Assembly (NCBI RefSeq): GCF_000314855.2
Contig: NZ_KB233222.1
Location: forward strand, 1,526,199 to 1,574,534
DNA length: 48,336 nt
Reading direction: 5' to 3'
DNA from: Providencia burhodogranariea DSM 19968
Lineage (GTDB): Bacteria; Pseudomonadota; Gammaproteobacteria; Enterobacterales; Enterobacteriaceae
Below, piece by piece: positions 10,616 through 22,550 of this stretch (its first letter is position 1; each line of letters starts with the position of its first letter). The position numbers and the translations under genes were made by a program. A model generated the notes under the pieces. The model searched no databases. It was not told the DNA's origin and was given only the letters and a program-made list of their open reading frames with translations.

Positions 10616-10645
10616 GAAATATCTCCAAAAACGTCAATAAAATAA

Positions 10646-11077
10646 TTAAACAGCAAATTCTAAAATAGCCTGACTGTTACTCCAAGATTTTGTCAGGGTC
10701 GCAGCCTTATCTGGCGCAACCCAACAAAACTCAGAGTGTTCAGTCAAAGTTGGTACCAATTCTTGGCTTAGCACCATTTTAAACCAATGTTCTTTACAAT
10801 GCGTGACATCTGGCGCATAACGGTGCCTAAAATGAGCAAAAATTTCAAAGATCACTTCGCGTGACAAATCATGTAATTGCCTTTTGTGCACTGTGAAGCC
10901 AGTTTCTTCTTGGACTTCGCGCATTGCAGTTTCAAACGCACTTTCATTAAGTTCTAGGCTTCCTGTCACAGATTGCCAAAAGTCTGGGTCATCCTTACGC
11001 CGCAGCATAAGTACGTTACCGCTGTTTTCAGCGACAATGATGACTAAAACTGATTCAGGATGCTTAAAGCTACTCAT
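10646..11077 (-). CDS. nudB: Dihydroneopterin triphosphate diphosphatase
   Basis: Nudix hydrolase that removes pyrophosphate from dihydroneopterin triphosphate, an early step of folate synthesis. The 143-residue protein has the Nudix box starting GSLELNESAFETA and continuing REVQEETGF, with all catalytic glutamates. It starts 10 bases after aspS, consistent with cotranscription. Identity as NudB rests on length and on the aspS-nudB-yebC order. Confidence 0.93.
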   Translation of the reverse strand: MSSFKHPESVLVIIVAENSGNVLMLRRKDDPDFWQSVTGSLELNESAFETAMREVQEETGFTVHKRQLHDLSREVIFEIFAHFRHRYAPDVTHCKEHWFKMVLSQELVPTLTEHSEFCWVAPDKAATLTKSWSNSQAILEFAV

Positions 11078-11087
11078 TTCTAATTAA

Positions 11088-12860
11088 TTACGCTTGTTCA
11101 TCTTTTGCGACAACGGCTATCGCTAGCTCTGTTAACGAATCTTGATTCGCATAACTTGGCGCATTTGTCATCAAACAGGCTGCTGCTGTTGTTTTCGGGA
11201 ATGCAATAACATCACGAATGTTATCCGTTCCAGTTAACAGCATAACCAAACGGTCAAGACCGAAAGCTAATCCTGCATGCGGAGGCGTGCCGTATTTTAA
11301 TGCATCAAGTAAGAAGCCAAATTTTTCGCGTTGTTCTTCTTCATTAATGCCTAGAATACTAAACACTGTTTGTTGCATTTCGCTACGGTGAATACGCACT
11401 GAACCACCACCAACCTCATAGCCATTGATGACCATGTCATATGCATTAGCTACTGCGTCTTCAGGTTTACTTGCTAAATCTTCAGGTGAGAAGTCACGCG
11501 GTGAGGTAAATGGGTGGTGCATCGCACTCAAGCCACCTTCACCATTTTCTTCAAACATTGGGAAGTCAATAACCCACAATGGCTGCCAGCTATTTAAGTT
11601 TGTCAGTTCGAAGTCACGACCTACTTTAAGACGTAATGCGCCCATTGAATCCGTGACGATATTTTTAGCACCGGCACCAAACAGAATAATATCGCCATCT
11701 GCTGCACCTGTTCTTTCCAAGAGCTGACTAATTATTTCTTCATTTAAGAACTTAGCTACTGGGCTTTGAATACCTTCTAAACCTTTTGCAGATTCATTGA
11801 CTTTCATCCACGCTAGGCCTTTCGCACCATAAATGCCTACAAATTGACCATACTCATCAATTTGCTTACGCGTCATTGCAGAACCACCTGGTACTTTTAA
11901 TGCAGCAACTCGCCCTTTCGGATCATTCGCAGGTCCCGCAAACACCGCGAACTCAACATCTTTCACGATGTCCGCAACATCCACCAGCTCCATTGGGTTA
12001 CGTAAGTCAGGTTTATCTGAACCGTAACGACGCATTGCTTCAGCGAATGTCATGATGGGGAAATCACCTAAATCAACCCCTTTAACGTCCAGCCATAATT
12101 CGCGGATCATGCGCTCCATAATTTCACGCACTTGTTCTGCGCTCATGAATGAAGTTTCAACGTCAATTTGGGTGAATTCAGGTTGGCGATCAGCACGTAA
12201 GTCTTCATCGCGGAAACATTTGACGATTTGGTAATAACGATCAAAACCCGACATCATCAGCAGCTGTTTAAAGAGCTGTGGTGATTGAGGTAATGCATAA
12301 AACTTACCTTTATGAACGCGGCTTGGAACTAAATAGTCACGTGCGCCTTCTGGCGTTGCTTTAGTTAACATTGGAGTTTCAACATCAACAAAACCTTCGC
12401 TATCCATAAAGTTGCGCACAAAACTGGTAATTTTTGCACGGGTGCGCAGACGATCTGACATTTCTGGGCGACGCAAGTCAAGATAACGATATTTTAAGCG
12501 ACGCTCTTCTGTGTTCGTTTGATTACTATCAAGTGGTAATGGTTCTGATTTATTAAAGACATCAAGGCTTTCAGCAAAAAGTTCAATTTCACCCGTCGCC
12601 ATATCTTTATTTTTTTGGTTCTCTGGGCGAGCACGCACCGTTCCTGTAATTTGAATACAGAATTCATTACGCAGTTCTGAGGCTTTTTCAAAGAGATCTT
12701 TACGCTCAGGATCGAAAAAAACTTGTACGATCCCTTCACGGTCACGCATATCGATAAAAATCAATCCACCTAAATCACGACGGCGGTTTACCCATCCACA
12801 AAGAGTGACCTGTTGGCCTTCATGAGCAATGTTTAACTGCCCACAATAGTTAGTACGCAT
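11088..12860 (-). CDS. aspS: Aspartate-tRNA ligase
   Basis: Class II aminoacyl-tRNA synthetase charging tRNA-Asp. The 590 residues match the bacterial AspRS length. They hold an N-terminal OB anticodon-binding domain, motif 2 ([16 protein letters not shown]), the GAD insertion domain and motif 3 ([15 protein letters not shown]). AAGGAT is spaced 7 bases from the ATG. A perfect minus-strand TATAAT at 12950-12955 could be its -10 box. Confidence 0.97.
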   Translation of the reverse strand: MRTNYCGQLNIAHEGQQVTLCGWVNRRRDLGGLIFIDMRDREGIVQVFFDPERKDLFEKASELRNEFCIQITGTVRARPENQKNKDMATGEIELFAESLDVFNKSEPLPLDSNQTNTEERRLKYRYLDLRRPEMSDRLRTRAKITSFVRNFMDSEGFVDVETPMLTKATPEGARDYLVPSRVHKGKFYALPQSPQLFKQLLMMSGFDRYYQIVKCFRDEDLRADRQPEFTQIDVETSFMSAEQVREIMERMIRELWLDVKGVDLGDFPIMTFAEAMRRYGSDKPDLRNPMELVDVADIVKDVEFAVFAGPANDPKGRVAALKVPGGSAMTRKQIDEYGQFVGIYGAKGLAWMKVNESAKGLEGIQSPVAKFLNEEIISQLLERTGAADGDIILFGAGAKNIVTDSMGALRLKVGRDFELTNLNSWQPLWVIDFPMFEENGEGGLSAMHHPFTSPRDFSPEDLASKPEDAVANAYDMVINGYEVGGGSVRIHRSEMQQTVFSILGINEEEQREKFGFLLDALKYGTPPHAGLAFGLDRLVMLLTGTDNIRDVIAFPKTTAAACLMTNAPSYANQDSLTELAIAVVAKDEQA

Positions 12861-12949
12861 ACAATATCCTTTTTACTCAGCTTGTTGTGCTTTGTTTGCT
12901 GCGGGAATTTGGCATTTTGCTGAACATTCAGAATGTCAAAAAGGCAGAC

Positions 12950-12955
12950 ATTATA
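12950..12955 (-). promoter_or_regulatory. Candidate -10 box for aspS
   Basis: Minus-strand TATAAT about 90 bases before the aspS ATG, without a convincing -35 hexamer at 16-18 bases. A near-palindrome TGAACATTC-A-GAATGTCA (12921-12938) lies in the presumed leader. Confidence 0.4.
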
Positions 12956-13391
12956 TAGGAAATTCTGTTGCACAAACAGTTACGTATTAGGTGGCTAAGC
13001 CTAATATTTTTGTTTTTAATCATATTTTCACCGATTAAAAGATAGCCAAAACAAACATAACGAGTACTGCGCAATGATAGAATCAGAATTTATGATTAAG
13101 AATGATTTTAAGTGACTCTGCTGCGTATGTACATATTACAGCAAGGGTTTATTTCATCTGATTATCACTGACTGTATAGCAAGCATACAAATCGGATCAA
13201 AATTGCAAATCAACCATCAATCATTAATGTGATTAGATTAAAAACTGTACGCTATCCCTTACGTCAATAATTACTCTCTTTCGGAGTGTAATGTTTATTG
13301 TTTTCATTTTTCTTGAATAATAGTATTTATCTACCTAACGTTATATTTATACGCTAAAATCTAAAGTAAACATCACAAGGTAAGGCAGTAT
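12956..13391. other. AT-rich intergenic region between aspS and a Nudix gene
   Basis: Separates divergent genes. No open frame, RNA gene or strong hairpin is visible; presumably it holds both promoters. Confidence 0.5.
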
Positions 13392-13796
13392 ATGAGCGCT
13401 AAAATTATTGATAAATTAGGTTTAATTACGTTTTCAGAACGCAAAGTTGCTATGGTTCGCTCTCACAATAAAGAGCTCTTTTATATTCCGGGTGGCAAAC
13501 GTGAGATAAATGAGACTGATGAGCAAGCTTTATGTCGCGAAATTGATGAAGAATTAACCTTAACATTGCATACCGACTCAATCCGTTTTTATAGTGAATT
13601 TATCGGATCTGCCGATGGTAAACAAGATGGAACACAAGTTCGTATTCGCTGCTATTTTGCTTGCTTCGATGATGATCCAAAACCTGCGGCTGAAATCGCA
13701 GAACTCGCGTGGTTAGACAGTAGTGATTTATCTCGTTGTTCTGCTACTGCGGCAATTATTATGCTGCAACTACAACGTGATGACTTAATTAATTAA
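13392..13796 (+). CDS. Nudix hydrolase of unknown substrate
   Basis: 134-residue single-domain Nudix protein. The box runs from GGKREINETDEQALC to REIDEELTL: the metal-binding REIDEE core is intact, but the usual glycine near the end (EEXGU) is threonine. AGG lies 6 bases before the ATG. It stands alone between aspS and yecN, so context gives no substrate. Nucleoside diphosphate derivatives are the usual substrates of the family. Confidence 0.88.
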   Translation: MSAKIIDKLGLITFSERKVAMVRSHNKELFYIPGGKREINETDEQALCREIDEELTLTLHTDSIRFYSEFIGSADGKQDGTQVRIRCYFACFDDDPKPAAEIAELAWLDSSDLSRCSATAAIIMLQLQRDDLIN

Positions 13797-13943
13797 ACAA
13801 ATATAGTATAGCTTCAAATTTTTTTAATTTTTAATTTGAATCCTAACCATTAAAAGGTTTTACTATTGTTAAGCGTTATTAATACCTAATGTATATAATT
13901 CAAGGTATCCCTAGCTCATAAGAAGGGTTTTCCTGATGAGCAC

Positions 13944-13978
13944 AGAATAGGTAACACTGTGGCACAGTAATTCTATTC
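13944..13978. repeat. Nested inverted repeat before yecN
   Basis: ACTGTG-G-CACAGT (13956-13968) is a perfect dyad set inside an outer pair GAATAG / CTATTC (13945-13950 and 13973-13978). It could be an operator or an RNA hairpin about 100 bases before yecN. Confidence 0.45.
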
Positions 13979-14079
13979 AAAACATACGTCATCGGGCTTG
14001 AAAAATAATAAGCATATTGATATTAAACATAATTTTAATCATTTACTTAGTCAATTTGGTTAAGCAATGGAGTGAATAA

Positions 14080-14478
14080 ATGGTTAGCTCTCTGTACGTT
14101 GTACTAGGTGCTTTACTACTACTTAGGCTGTCTTTTAATGTTGTTAAGCTCAGATATCAATACCGCATATCTCAAGGTGACGGTGGTTTTTACGAACTAC
14201 AAACAGCCATTCGTGTTCATGGTAATGCGATAGAATACATACCTATCGGTATAATTTTATTACTATTTATGGAAATGAACGGCGCTCAAGTTTGGATGAT
14301 TCATCTTTGTGGATTGATTCTTATTGCTGGGCGTGGATTACATGCTTATGGCCTAAAAAATCATGACTCGTCATACCGGCGCTCAGGCATGGCTGCTACT
14401 TATGCCTCAATGATATTGATGATCCTCGCTAATATTTATTACCTGCCATGGATTCAAATTTTCTCCTTCAATCTTTAA
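14080..14478 (+). CDS. yecN: MAPEG-family inner membrane protein YecN
   Basis: 132 residues with four predicted membrane helices and the MAPEG motif region RVHGNAIEYIPI (E. coli YecN is 131 residues). MAPEG proteins include glutathione-dependent membrane enzymes, but YecN has no assigned reaction. GGAG lies 8 bases upstream of the ATG. It precedes cmoA as in E. coli, with a weak hairpin between them. Confidence 0.92.
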   Translation: MVSSLYVVLGALLLLRLSFNVVKLRYQYRISQGDGGFYELQTAIRVHGNAIEYIPIGIILLLFMEMNGAQVWMIHLCGLILIAGRGLHAYGLKNHDSSYRRSGMAATYASMILMILANIYYLPWIQIFSFNL

Positions 14479-14493
14479 TTTTTATCATCAATG

Positions 14494-14522
14494 CGGCACT
14501 TTTTGAGTGTCGTAAAACTTTT
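14494..14522 (+). terminator. Weak terminator-like hairpin after yecN
   Basis: CGGCACT / AGTGTCG (14494-14500 and 14506-14512) pairs over 7 bp with one G-U, followed by AAAACTTTTATT. Probably leaky. Confidence 0.45.
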
Positions 14523-14543
14523 ATTAGGCTTTTGATTGATTGA

Positions 14544-16333
<1,790 letters not shown>

Positions 16334-16366
16334 AAAGTAAGGGTGGCAATGGCCACCCTTATATTG
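16334..16366. terminator. Bidirectional terminator between cmoB and cutC
   Basis: AAGGGTGGC / GCCACCCTT (16339-16347 and 16352-16360) is a perfect 9-bp stem with a four-base loop. On the minus strand it is followed by ACTTTTTAT, so it mainly ends cutC. Confidence 0.85.
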
Positions 16367-16386
16367 CTGATATGTAATGTATACTG

Positions 16387-17148
16387 CTAAGCTGGCACTT
16401 TCTCGGTAATTGAAATAAAGTCTTTCATCGCTTCGACCGTCGGTCCATCCACACAATAATGAGTAAATTCATCATGTTCACTGTTTGATGCCATAGTGAC
16501 ACCCGCTTTACGATAATTCATATTGGAAGGCACGGTTTTACCTGCCGAGCTGTGTACTTCTGTCAGCCCTATTTCGATAAATTTACTTAAGTTAGTTAGG
16601 CGAACACCCGCTCCCGCCATAATCACTGGACCGTCAATTTCACGGCTTTTTTTATGTAATTCTTTTAGAAGCGGCAATCCTAGCTCTGCATTTTGCTGCT
16701 GCCCTGAAGTAAGAATACGCGCAACACCCAACTCTTTTAACTGTTCAAGTGCTAATAATGGATTGACACACATATCAAATGCACGATGGAACGTAATATG
16801 CATTCCTTGTGCAATTTCCATTAATACCTGCATGCGAGCAATATCAATACGCCCTTCGTTATCAAGCACTCCGACTACTGCACCTGGAAATCCCATTTCC
16901 TTTATCATGATTAAATCTTCACAGATAACTTCAAACTCATTCGTGTCATAGCAGAAATCACCACCACGCGGACGGATGATTGGATGAACTGGAATATGAA
17001 GTTTTGCTTTTGCTTGTTTCAGATACCCATAACTCGGTGTTAGACCACCATCTGCTGCACCTGAACATAATTCAATGCGATTCGCACCATACTCTTGAGC
17101 CACTTGTGCGCATTCAATACCGAAACAGCAAATTTCCAATTTTGCCAT
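16387..17148 (-). CDS. cutC: CutC family protein (copper homeostasis CutC)
   Basis: 253-residue TIM-barrel protein beginning [10 protein letters not shown]. The conserved [23 protein letters not shown] and IIMAGAGVR segments are present. CutC was linked to copper tolerance in E. coli, but its biochemical role is still unclear. The start ATG at 17148 has a strong GGAGGT four bases upstream; an alternative TTG further out would include that ribosome site and is rejected. Confidence 0.93.
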   Translation of the reverse strand: MAKLEICCFGIECAQVAQEYGANRIELCSGAADGGLTPSYGYLKQAKAKLHIPVHPIIRPRGGDFCYDTNEFEVICEDLIMIKEMGFPGAVVGVLDNEGRIDIARMQVLMEIAQGMHITFHRAFDMCVNPLLALEQLKELGVARILTSGQQQNAELGLPLLKELHKKSREIDGPVIMAGAGVRLTNLSKFIEIGLTEVHSSAGKTVPSNMNYRKAGVTMASNSEHDEFTHYCVDGPTVEAMKDFISITEKVPA

Positions 17149-17326
17149 GACTACCTCCAAAGTTGGGCTTCACTTATTTAATTTAACGCCCATAAATAAC
17201 GTAGGGTTACTATGTTATTCGTTAACATTCGATTCATGATGCCACTAATAATCAATCATTACCGGATTAATATCACACCATAGACAGTTTCTTATGAGTT
17301 ATTAGCAATAACGTTAATCACATCAC

Positions 17327-17881
17327 TTAATTTTCACTTTTAATAATCTCTTTTAGTGTAAATGGATGGTATTTAACTGTAATTATCCCATTAGTTACTG
17401 CTAATGTTGGATTAGGTAACCGTTCTAACTGCCCTTTAGGTTGACTTATTTTTTGGCTATAACCATCTGGAAGCTGTTTAGGTAATAAGGCGCTTGCTGT
17501 ATTTTCGAGCTGTTGTGGGGGAACGCTAATCACCATTTCAACATGTTCCCATGTTTCTTGTGGGTAAGTTTTACCTTTAGGGAACGGTAATTCAATGACA
17601 AAAATCTTTTGCGAAGCCACAACGATAGGCAATTTAAGTTCAAATATATAAATAGGACGACCATTTATTTCGTTATCAGACAGTAACTGCGCACATTGCG
17701 AGAGCCCTTCCCGCCAACGTTCAGCTGTACCAATATGATGACAACGCACTGAGATATGATCAATTGGGAAGTCAGATAATGAAATAGATAATTCTTTTGC
17801 CATCTGTATTAGTTTTTGCTCAAACTCAGGCAAAGAGTCCCACAAATCTTGCAATTCGGGTACACGAACAAATTCAATCAT
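17327..17881 (-). CDS. yecM: YecM family protein (VOC-like fold)
   Basis: 184 residues, close to E. coli YecM (188). Matches to the family include DHISVRCHHIGTAERWREGL, WEHVEMVI and the end LERLPNPTLAV followed by VKYHPF. The fold resembles glyoxalase/isomerase metal enzymes, and His ligands could sit at DHISVRCHH and WEHVE. The function is unknown. It lies between cutC and the divergent argS, as in E. coli. Confidence 0.9.
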   Translation of the reverse strand: MIEFVRVPELQDLWDSLPEFEQKLIQMAKELSISLSDFPIDHISVRCHHIGTAERWREGLSQCAQLLSDNEINGRPIYIFELKLPIVVASQKIFVIELPFPKGKTYPQETWEHVEMVISVPPQQLENTASALLPKQLPDGYSQKISQPKGQLERLPNPTLAVTNGIITVKYHPFTLKEIIKSEN

Positions 17882-18216
17882 TTAAAATACTCGTTTTAGT
17901 ACAATTAAAGCCTCTCGACTCGTTATCAACATATTTGAACAACACTAAACAATTCAAATTACATGTGGCAGACTGCTACGAGGTCCCGATGAACAGAGAA
18001 GCTTCGTTGATTCAGATAGCTGGCGTAGCATAATATTGGCCATATATACCATTCAACTTAAAGTTTGATAGATATATGTGACAAACAAACCGCCTGACTG
18101 TAGCACGCCCACCTCAAAATATGTTATAAAACCTGCCGATTTTTCTCTTCTTTCTTTTAGTTCTGCGCTTGTGATGGCACAATGCGGTAACTATGTTCGT
18201 TATTTAAGGTAATCCG
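17882..18216. other. Divergent intergenic region yecM-argS
   Basis: Contains an inverted pair TGCTACG / CGTAGCA (17974-17980 and 18024-18030) around 43 bases, of unknown role. It also contains an extended -10 TGTTATAAA (18122-18130) that is a candidate argS promoter. No coding frame is supported. Confidence 0.5.
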
Positions 18217-19947
18217 GTGAATATTCAGGCAATTCTTTCAGATAAAATCAGTGCTGCAATGCAGGCAGCGGGAGCCCCAGAAGGCAGTGATGCTCTTGTG
18301 CGTCAATCAGCAAAAGCTCAGTTTGGTGACTATCAAGCCAACGGTGTTATGGGCGCTGCTAAAAAAATGGGCATCAATCCCCGACAACTGGCCGAGCACA
18401 TTGTTAGCCACATAGAGCTTGAAGGTATTGCAAGTAAAGTAGAAATCGCCGGTCCCGGTTTCATCAATATTTTTCTTGAGCCTAGCTGGATCATCATGCA
18501 AGTTGAACAAGCGTTAGTTAGTGAGCGCCTTGGTTTATCTCCAGTTAAACCAGAAACCATCGTAATTGACTACTCAGCACCTAACGTTGCTAAACAAATG
18601 CACGTTGGCCATTTACGTTCAACTATCATTGGTGATGCCGCAGCCCGTACTCAAGAATTTATCGGTCATAAAGTCATTCGTGCAAACCACGTTGGCGACT
18701 GGGGTACGCAATTCGGTATGTTGATTGCTTATCTTGAAAAAATGCAAAACGAGAGTGCCAGTGATATGGCTCTATCTGACCTCGAAGAATTCTATCGTGA
18801 AGCAAAACAACATTATGATGCAGATGCCGATTTCGCTGAACGCGCTCGTGGTTATGTCGTAAAATTACAATCTGGTGATGAATACTGCCGTAAAATGTGG
18901 CGTAAACTGGTTGATATCACCATGCAGCAAAATCAGGAAACCTACCATCGCCTGAACGTTACCTTAACTGAAGACGATGTCATGGGTGAAAGCCTGTATA
19001 ACAGTATGTTAGCAGGTATCGTCGCAGACCTAAAAGCTAAAGGGCTTGCTGTTGAAAGTGAAGGCGCAACGGTTGTTTACCTAGATGAGTTTAAAAACAA
19101 AGAAGGTGAACCGATGGGCGTTATCGTCCAGAAAAAAGACGGCGGCTTCTTATACACAACAACCGATATTGCTTGTGCAAAATATCGCCATGAAGTCCTG
19201 CACGCTGATCGTGTACTTTACTATATCGATTCACGTCAGCACCAACACTTAATGCAAGCGTGGACCATTGTTCGCAAAGCTGGCTATATTCCTGAATCTA
19301 TGACACTTGAACACCATATGTTTGGCATGATGCTAGGCAAAGATGGTAAGCCGTTTAAAACTCGTGCAGGCGGTACAGTTCGTCTTTCAGATTTATTGGA
19401 TGAAGCGATTGAACGTGCAAAAGTACTTATTCGTACAAAGAATCCTGAGATGTCTGAAGATGAATTGAATAATGTTGCTAATGTCGTTGGTATCGGCGCT
19501 GTTAAATATGCAGATTTATCAAAAAGCCGTACAACAGACTACATCTTTGATTGGGATAACATGTTAGCGTTCGAAGGTAACACCGCGCCGTACATGCAGT
19601 ATGCCTATACACGTGTTGCTTCAATCTTCAAAAAAGCCAATGTAACACAAGCTGACCTGACGTTACCTCTTGTGTTACAAGACCCTCGTGAAATTGCATT
19701 AGCCACTCGCTTAATGCAATTTGAAGAAACTATCTTAATGGTTGCGCGTGATGGAACACCACATGTCATGTGTGCATACCTTTACGATTTAGCCGGTCTG
19801 TTCTCTAGCTTCTACGAGCACTGCCCTATTTTAAGTGCAGAAGATGAAGAACAGCGTCAAAGCCGCCTAAAATTAGCCTTGTTAACACAGAAAACATTAA
19901 AAATAGGTCTGGATACTCTAGGTATCGAGACGGTTGAAAGAATGTAG
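18217..19947 (+). CDS. argS: Arginine-tRNA ligase
   Basis: Class I aminoacyl-tRNA synthetase charging tRNA-Arg. The 576 residues start [10 protein letters not shown] and carry the N-terminal Add1 domain (FGDYQANG), the HIGH signature as HVGH in [15 protein letters not shown], a KMSK-loop equivalent at [10 protein letters not shown], and the C-terminal anticodon domain ending [11 protein letters not shown] is the start, as in E. coli, with AAGGT 8 bases upstream. Confidence 0.97.
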   Translation: MNIQAILSDKISAAMQAAGAPEGSDALVRQSAKAQFGDYQANGVMGAAKKMGINPRQLAEHIVSHIELEGIASKVEIAGPGFINIFLEPSWIIMQVEQALVSERLGLSPVKPETIVIDYSAPNVAKQMHVGHLRSTIIGDAAARTQEFIGHKVIRANHVGDWGTQFGMLIAYLEKMQNESASDMALSDLEEFYREAKQHYDADADFAERARGYVVKLQSGDEYCRKMWRKLVDITMQQNQETYHRLNVTLTEDDVMGESLYNSMLAGIVADLKAKGLAVESEGATVVYLDEFKNKEGEPMGVIVQKKDGGFLYTTTDIACAKYRHEVLHADRVLYYIDSRQHQHLMQAWTIVRKAGYIPESMTLEHHMFGMMLGKDGKPFKTRAGGTVRLSDLLDEAIERAKVLIRTKNPEMSEDELNNVANVVGIGAVKYADLSKSRTTDYIFDWDNMLAFEGNTAPYMQYAYTRVASIFKKANVTQADLTLPLVLQDPREIALATRLMQFEETILMVARDGTPHVMCAYLYDLAGLFSSFYEHCPILSAEDEEQRQSRLKLALLTQKTLKIGLDTLGIETVERM

Positions 19948-19976
19948 ATTTATACCTTTCATATTTCAAAATATAT

Positions 19977-20029
19977 GGCTTCAAACTGATTTGGACCAAC
20001 CGAGTCCAGTGACGAATGAAGCCTTTTTT
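19977..20029 (+). terminator. Terminator of argS
   Basis: Outer stem GGCTTCA / TGAAGCC (19977-19983 and 20017-20023) encloses inner stems ACTG / CAGT and TGGAC / GTCCA, and is followed directly by TTTTTT. Confidence 0.85.
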
Positions 20030-20749
20030 CATCGTGATTTATATCAACATAATGAAAAATAATCATTCTATCCAGCTATAGCTTAATGTGTGAAATTATC
20101 CCGTCAAAACCCTTGTTGATTGATTATCCCCTTCAGATCAAGGTCTAATTAAAACCAATCTGAAATAAACTCAACTATATTACAGGTTCAATGTTCATAC
20201 TCATTTATATGATTTCCAAACTATTTATCATCATAATAACTACTTCAACATCCTATCTTGTGAACGACTATTTACTCGCATCTGAAATAGAAAACGATGA
20301 AATCGCTCATCATAGATTGGCCTGAAATTTATGAATAGCAGATGATTATTAACTTGAATAAAAATGAATGAAATAATCTATTCCAGATTAAACAGGAATA
20401 GATAAAAAATATTTAATTTCATTAAATATGACCAATATAAATGACTGTAATTTAATCATTCCAATATTAACCCTAACAACCAACCAAACAACATCTTTAA
20501 AATTAATGGGTTAAACAGGAAAAACATTGAAAAATTAAATTAATTAGCATAGTAAATAAAAGAATATCTAATAATTTAAATGTATTAAAAAAAATATTTT
20601 TTACATTAGTACATCTTTGCTCATCTATAATCTATATGAGTTGAATATATATTATTCTCCATTGTGATTAGTAAATTTAACTAAAAAAATATAGTTTAAA
20701 AATGAAATTAAATTCTAATAATTATTACTAATACAACTAAGGGAAATAT
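20030..20749. other. Long AT-rich intergenic region before the ABC-racemase operon
   Basis: About 720 bases with no supported gene. It marks the boundary where core synteny after argS is lost. A TATAAT at 20626-20631, with TTTACA 20 bases upstream, could be an activator-dependent promoter of the following operon. Confidence 0.5.
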
Positions 20750-21769
20750 ATGAAGTTAACAACTACTTCAATGAGTGTCGTTGGTTTAATGGTGCTCGCA
20801 TTCAATTCATACGCAAGTGAAGCAGTACCTAAAGAAGTTCGAGTCGCTTACGGTGGCAGCTCGCAGGTTTTAGTTTTAGCAAAAGTTGATGGCTCATTAG
20901 AAAAAGCACTCAACACCAAAGTTAAATGGGTTCAGTTCGCTACCGGTGCTGATGCACTCGGTTATTTTGCGAGTGATGCGATTGATATTGCAAACTTCGG
21001 TTCAAATCCTGCAGTTGCAGGCATCGCACGTAATCTTCCTATTGAAATCTTTGGTATCGCCGGAGTCATTGCCACCTCCGAACGCCTGATAGCCAAAGAA
21101 GATATTAAAACATTGCAAGATATTGAAGGTAAGCGGGTCGCCTATCCACCGAATTCTACCGCACAATATGCTTTAGACGCGGCGATTTTGGTGAATAACA
21201 TTGATCGCAGTAAGGTGAAATTAATTCCGTTACGCCCTTCAGAAATGGTCGCTGCATGGAAAAGAGGCGATATTGATGCCGGTTACGTTTGGGCTCCTTT
21301 TGCTCAAGAACTTGAAGTTTCAGGAGGTCATTCAATTTATGCAACTAAGCAACTTCAGGAAGATGGCTACCTGATCTATAACAATTATGTTGTTAGAACT
21401 GAATTTGCCAAAGCTTACCCTGAATTATTGAGCAAATTCTTACAAGTTCACCAAGAAAAGGTTGATGAGTTTAAAAATGATCCAGCAAAAGCCGCGGCGA
21501 TTGTGGCTAAAGATGTTGGCGCCCCTGTCAGCACAGCGACCAATACATTATCGGGTTTAGAATATCCAACACTTAAAGAACAAGTGACTGCTCAATGGCT
21601 AGGTGATGGTTCTGATACCGATAATAGCGGTATTGGTCAGGCTGTACATAAAACAGCTAATTTCCTCGAGAGCATTGGTGAAATACGCAAACGTGATATT
21701 CCTGAGTCATTCGATAAAGGTATTAATGTCAACTACTTAAAACAAGCTATTGCGACGCCAGCACAGTAA
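20750..21769 (+). CDS. TauA/SsuA-type periplasmic substrate-binding protein
   Basis: 339-residue binding protein with a signal peptide cut after about NSYAS. It shows the TauA-like order of motifs: RVAYGGSSQVLVLAKVDGSL, IDIANFGSNPAVAGIARNLP, IEIFGIAGVI, then GDIDAGYVWAPF. It is close in layout to E. coli TauA (320 residues). The family binds sulfonates, nitrate or pyrimidine precursors. GGGA lies about 6 bases before the ATG. It is first in an operon with a permease, an ATPase and a racemase. The substrate is not proven; no taurine dioxygenase or sulfonate monooxygenase gene follows. Confidence 0.85.
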   Translation: MKLTTTSMSVVGLMVLAFNSYASEAVPKEVRVAYGGSSQVLVLAKVDGSLEKALNTKVKWVQFATGADALGYFASDAIDIANFGSNPAVAGIARNLPIEIFGIAGVIATSERLIAKEDIKTLQDIEGKRVAYPPNSTAQYALDAAILVNNIDRSKVKLIPLRPSEMVAAWKRGDIDAGYVWAPFAQELEVSGGHSIYATKQLQEDGYLIYNNYVVRTEFAKAYPELLSKFLQVHQEKVDEFKNDPAKAAAIVAKDVGAPVSTATNTLSGLEYPTLKEQVTAQWLGDGSDTDNSGIGQAVHKTANFLESIGEIRKRDIPESFDKGINVNYLKQAIATPAQ

Positions 21770-21779
21770 CGGATTATTT

Positions 21780-22550
21780 ATGAATAGAGTACAGTACGCT
21801 AGTTTGAGTATAGGTGCCGTGGCTTTATTTTTCTTGGTATGGCTGATCGTGGGGGTAAATCAGTGGATAGATCCACTGCTTTTACCTCCTTTATCCGATA
21901 TCGCACTTACCATTGGAGAATTAGTCAATGAGGGATACAAGCAAGTGCCATTGTGGGAACACATTGCCATTAGTGTTTCTAGAGCGTTAAGTGCATTTGC
22001 CGTTGCCATTATTATTGGGGTACCCTTAGGGCTGATTATGGGCTTATCTATGCCTATCGCCGCCCTACTTAATCCTTTTGTTCAATTTTTACGACCATTA
22101 CCCAAAATAGCCCTGATCCCACTCGCTGTGGTGTGGTTAGGAATTGGTGAGTCATCCAAATTTTTCTTAATTTTCATTGCTACATTTCTCAGTGTTGTCG
22201 TTGGGGCAAACGCCTCCGTGAAACATATTGGACGAAATAGAGTGCGCGTCGCACAAACTCTAGGAGCCAGCCGTCGTCAAATTTTTTTCCACGTGGTGTT
22301 ACCGGCTACATTACCTGACTTATTTACCACAGTTCGCCTATCAATCGGTATTGGCTGGACATCCTTAATTGCAGCAGAAATGGTCGCTGCAACCTCAGGC
22401 TTAGGGTGGATGGTGATTAATGCTAGCGCATACTTGCGCACTGATATTGTGATGCTAGGGATTTTTTTGTTAGGAGGGATCGGCTATCTGCTTGATGCCA
22501 TGATAGTGGCTTTGCAAAACAAAATGGTTCCTTGGGGAGGTAAAGAATAA
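21780..22550 (+). CDS. ABC transporter permease, TauC/SsuC type
   Basis: 256-residue inner membrane permease with about six helices. The EAA loop that docks the ATPase reads RVAQTLGASRRQIFFHVVLP, as in the BPD_transp_1 family. FVQFLRPLPKIALIPLAVVW is the characteristic TauC/SsuC segment. ATG 21780 is chosen because GGA lies 6 bases upstream and it falls after the stop of the binding protein. Its stop shares one base with the next start. Confidence 0.88.
   Translation: MNRVQYASLSIGAVALFFLVWLIVGVNQWIDPLLLPPLSDIALTIGELVNEGYKQVPLWEHIAISVSRALSAFAVAIIIGVPLGLIMGLSMPIAALLNPFVQFLRPLPKIALIPLAVVWLGIGESSKFFLIFIATFLSVVVGANASVKHIGRNRVRVAQTLGASRRQIFFHVVLPATLPDLFTTVRLSIGIGWTSLIAAEMVAATSGLGWMVINASAYLRTDIVMLGIFLLGGIGYLLDAMIVALQNKMVPWGGKE

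Noticed and set aside
16523-16951. 142-codon plus-strand frame opposite cutC
   Set aside because: Antisense shadow of the conserved cutC gene.
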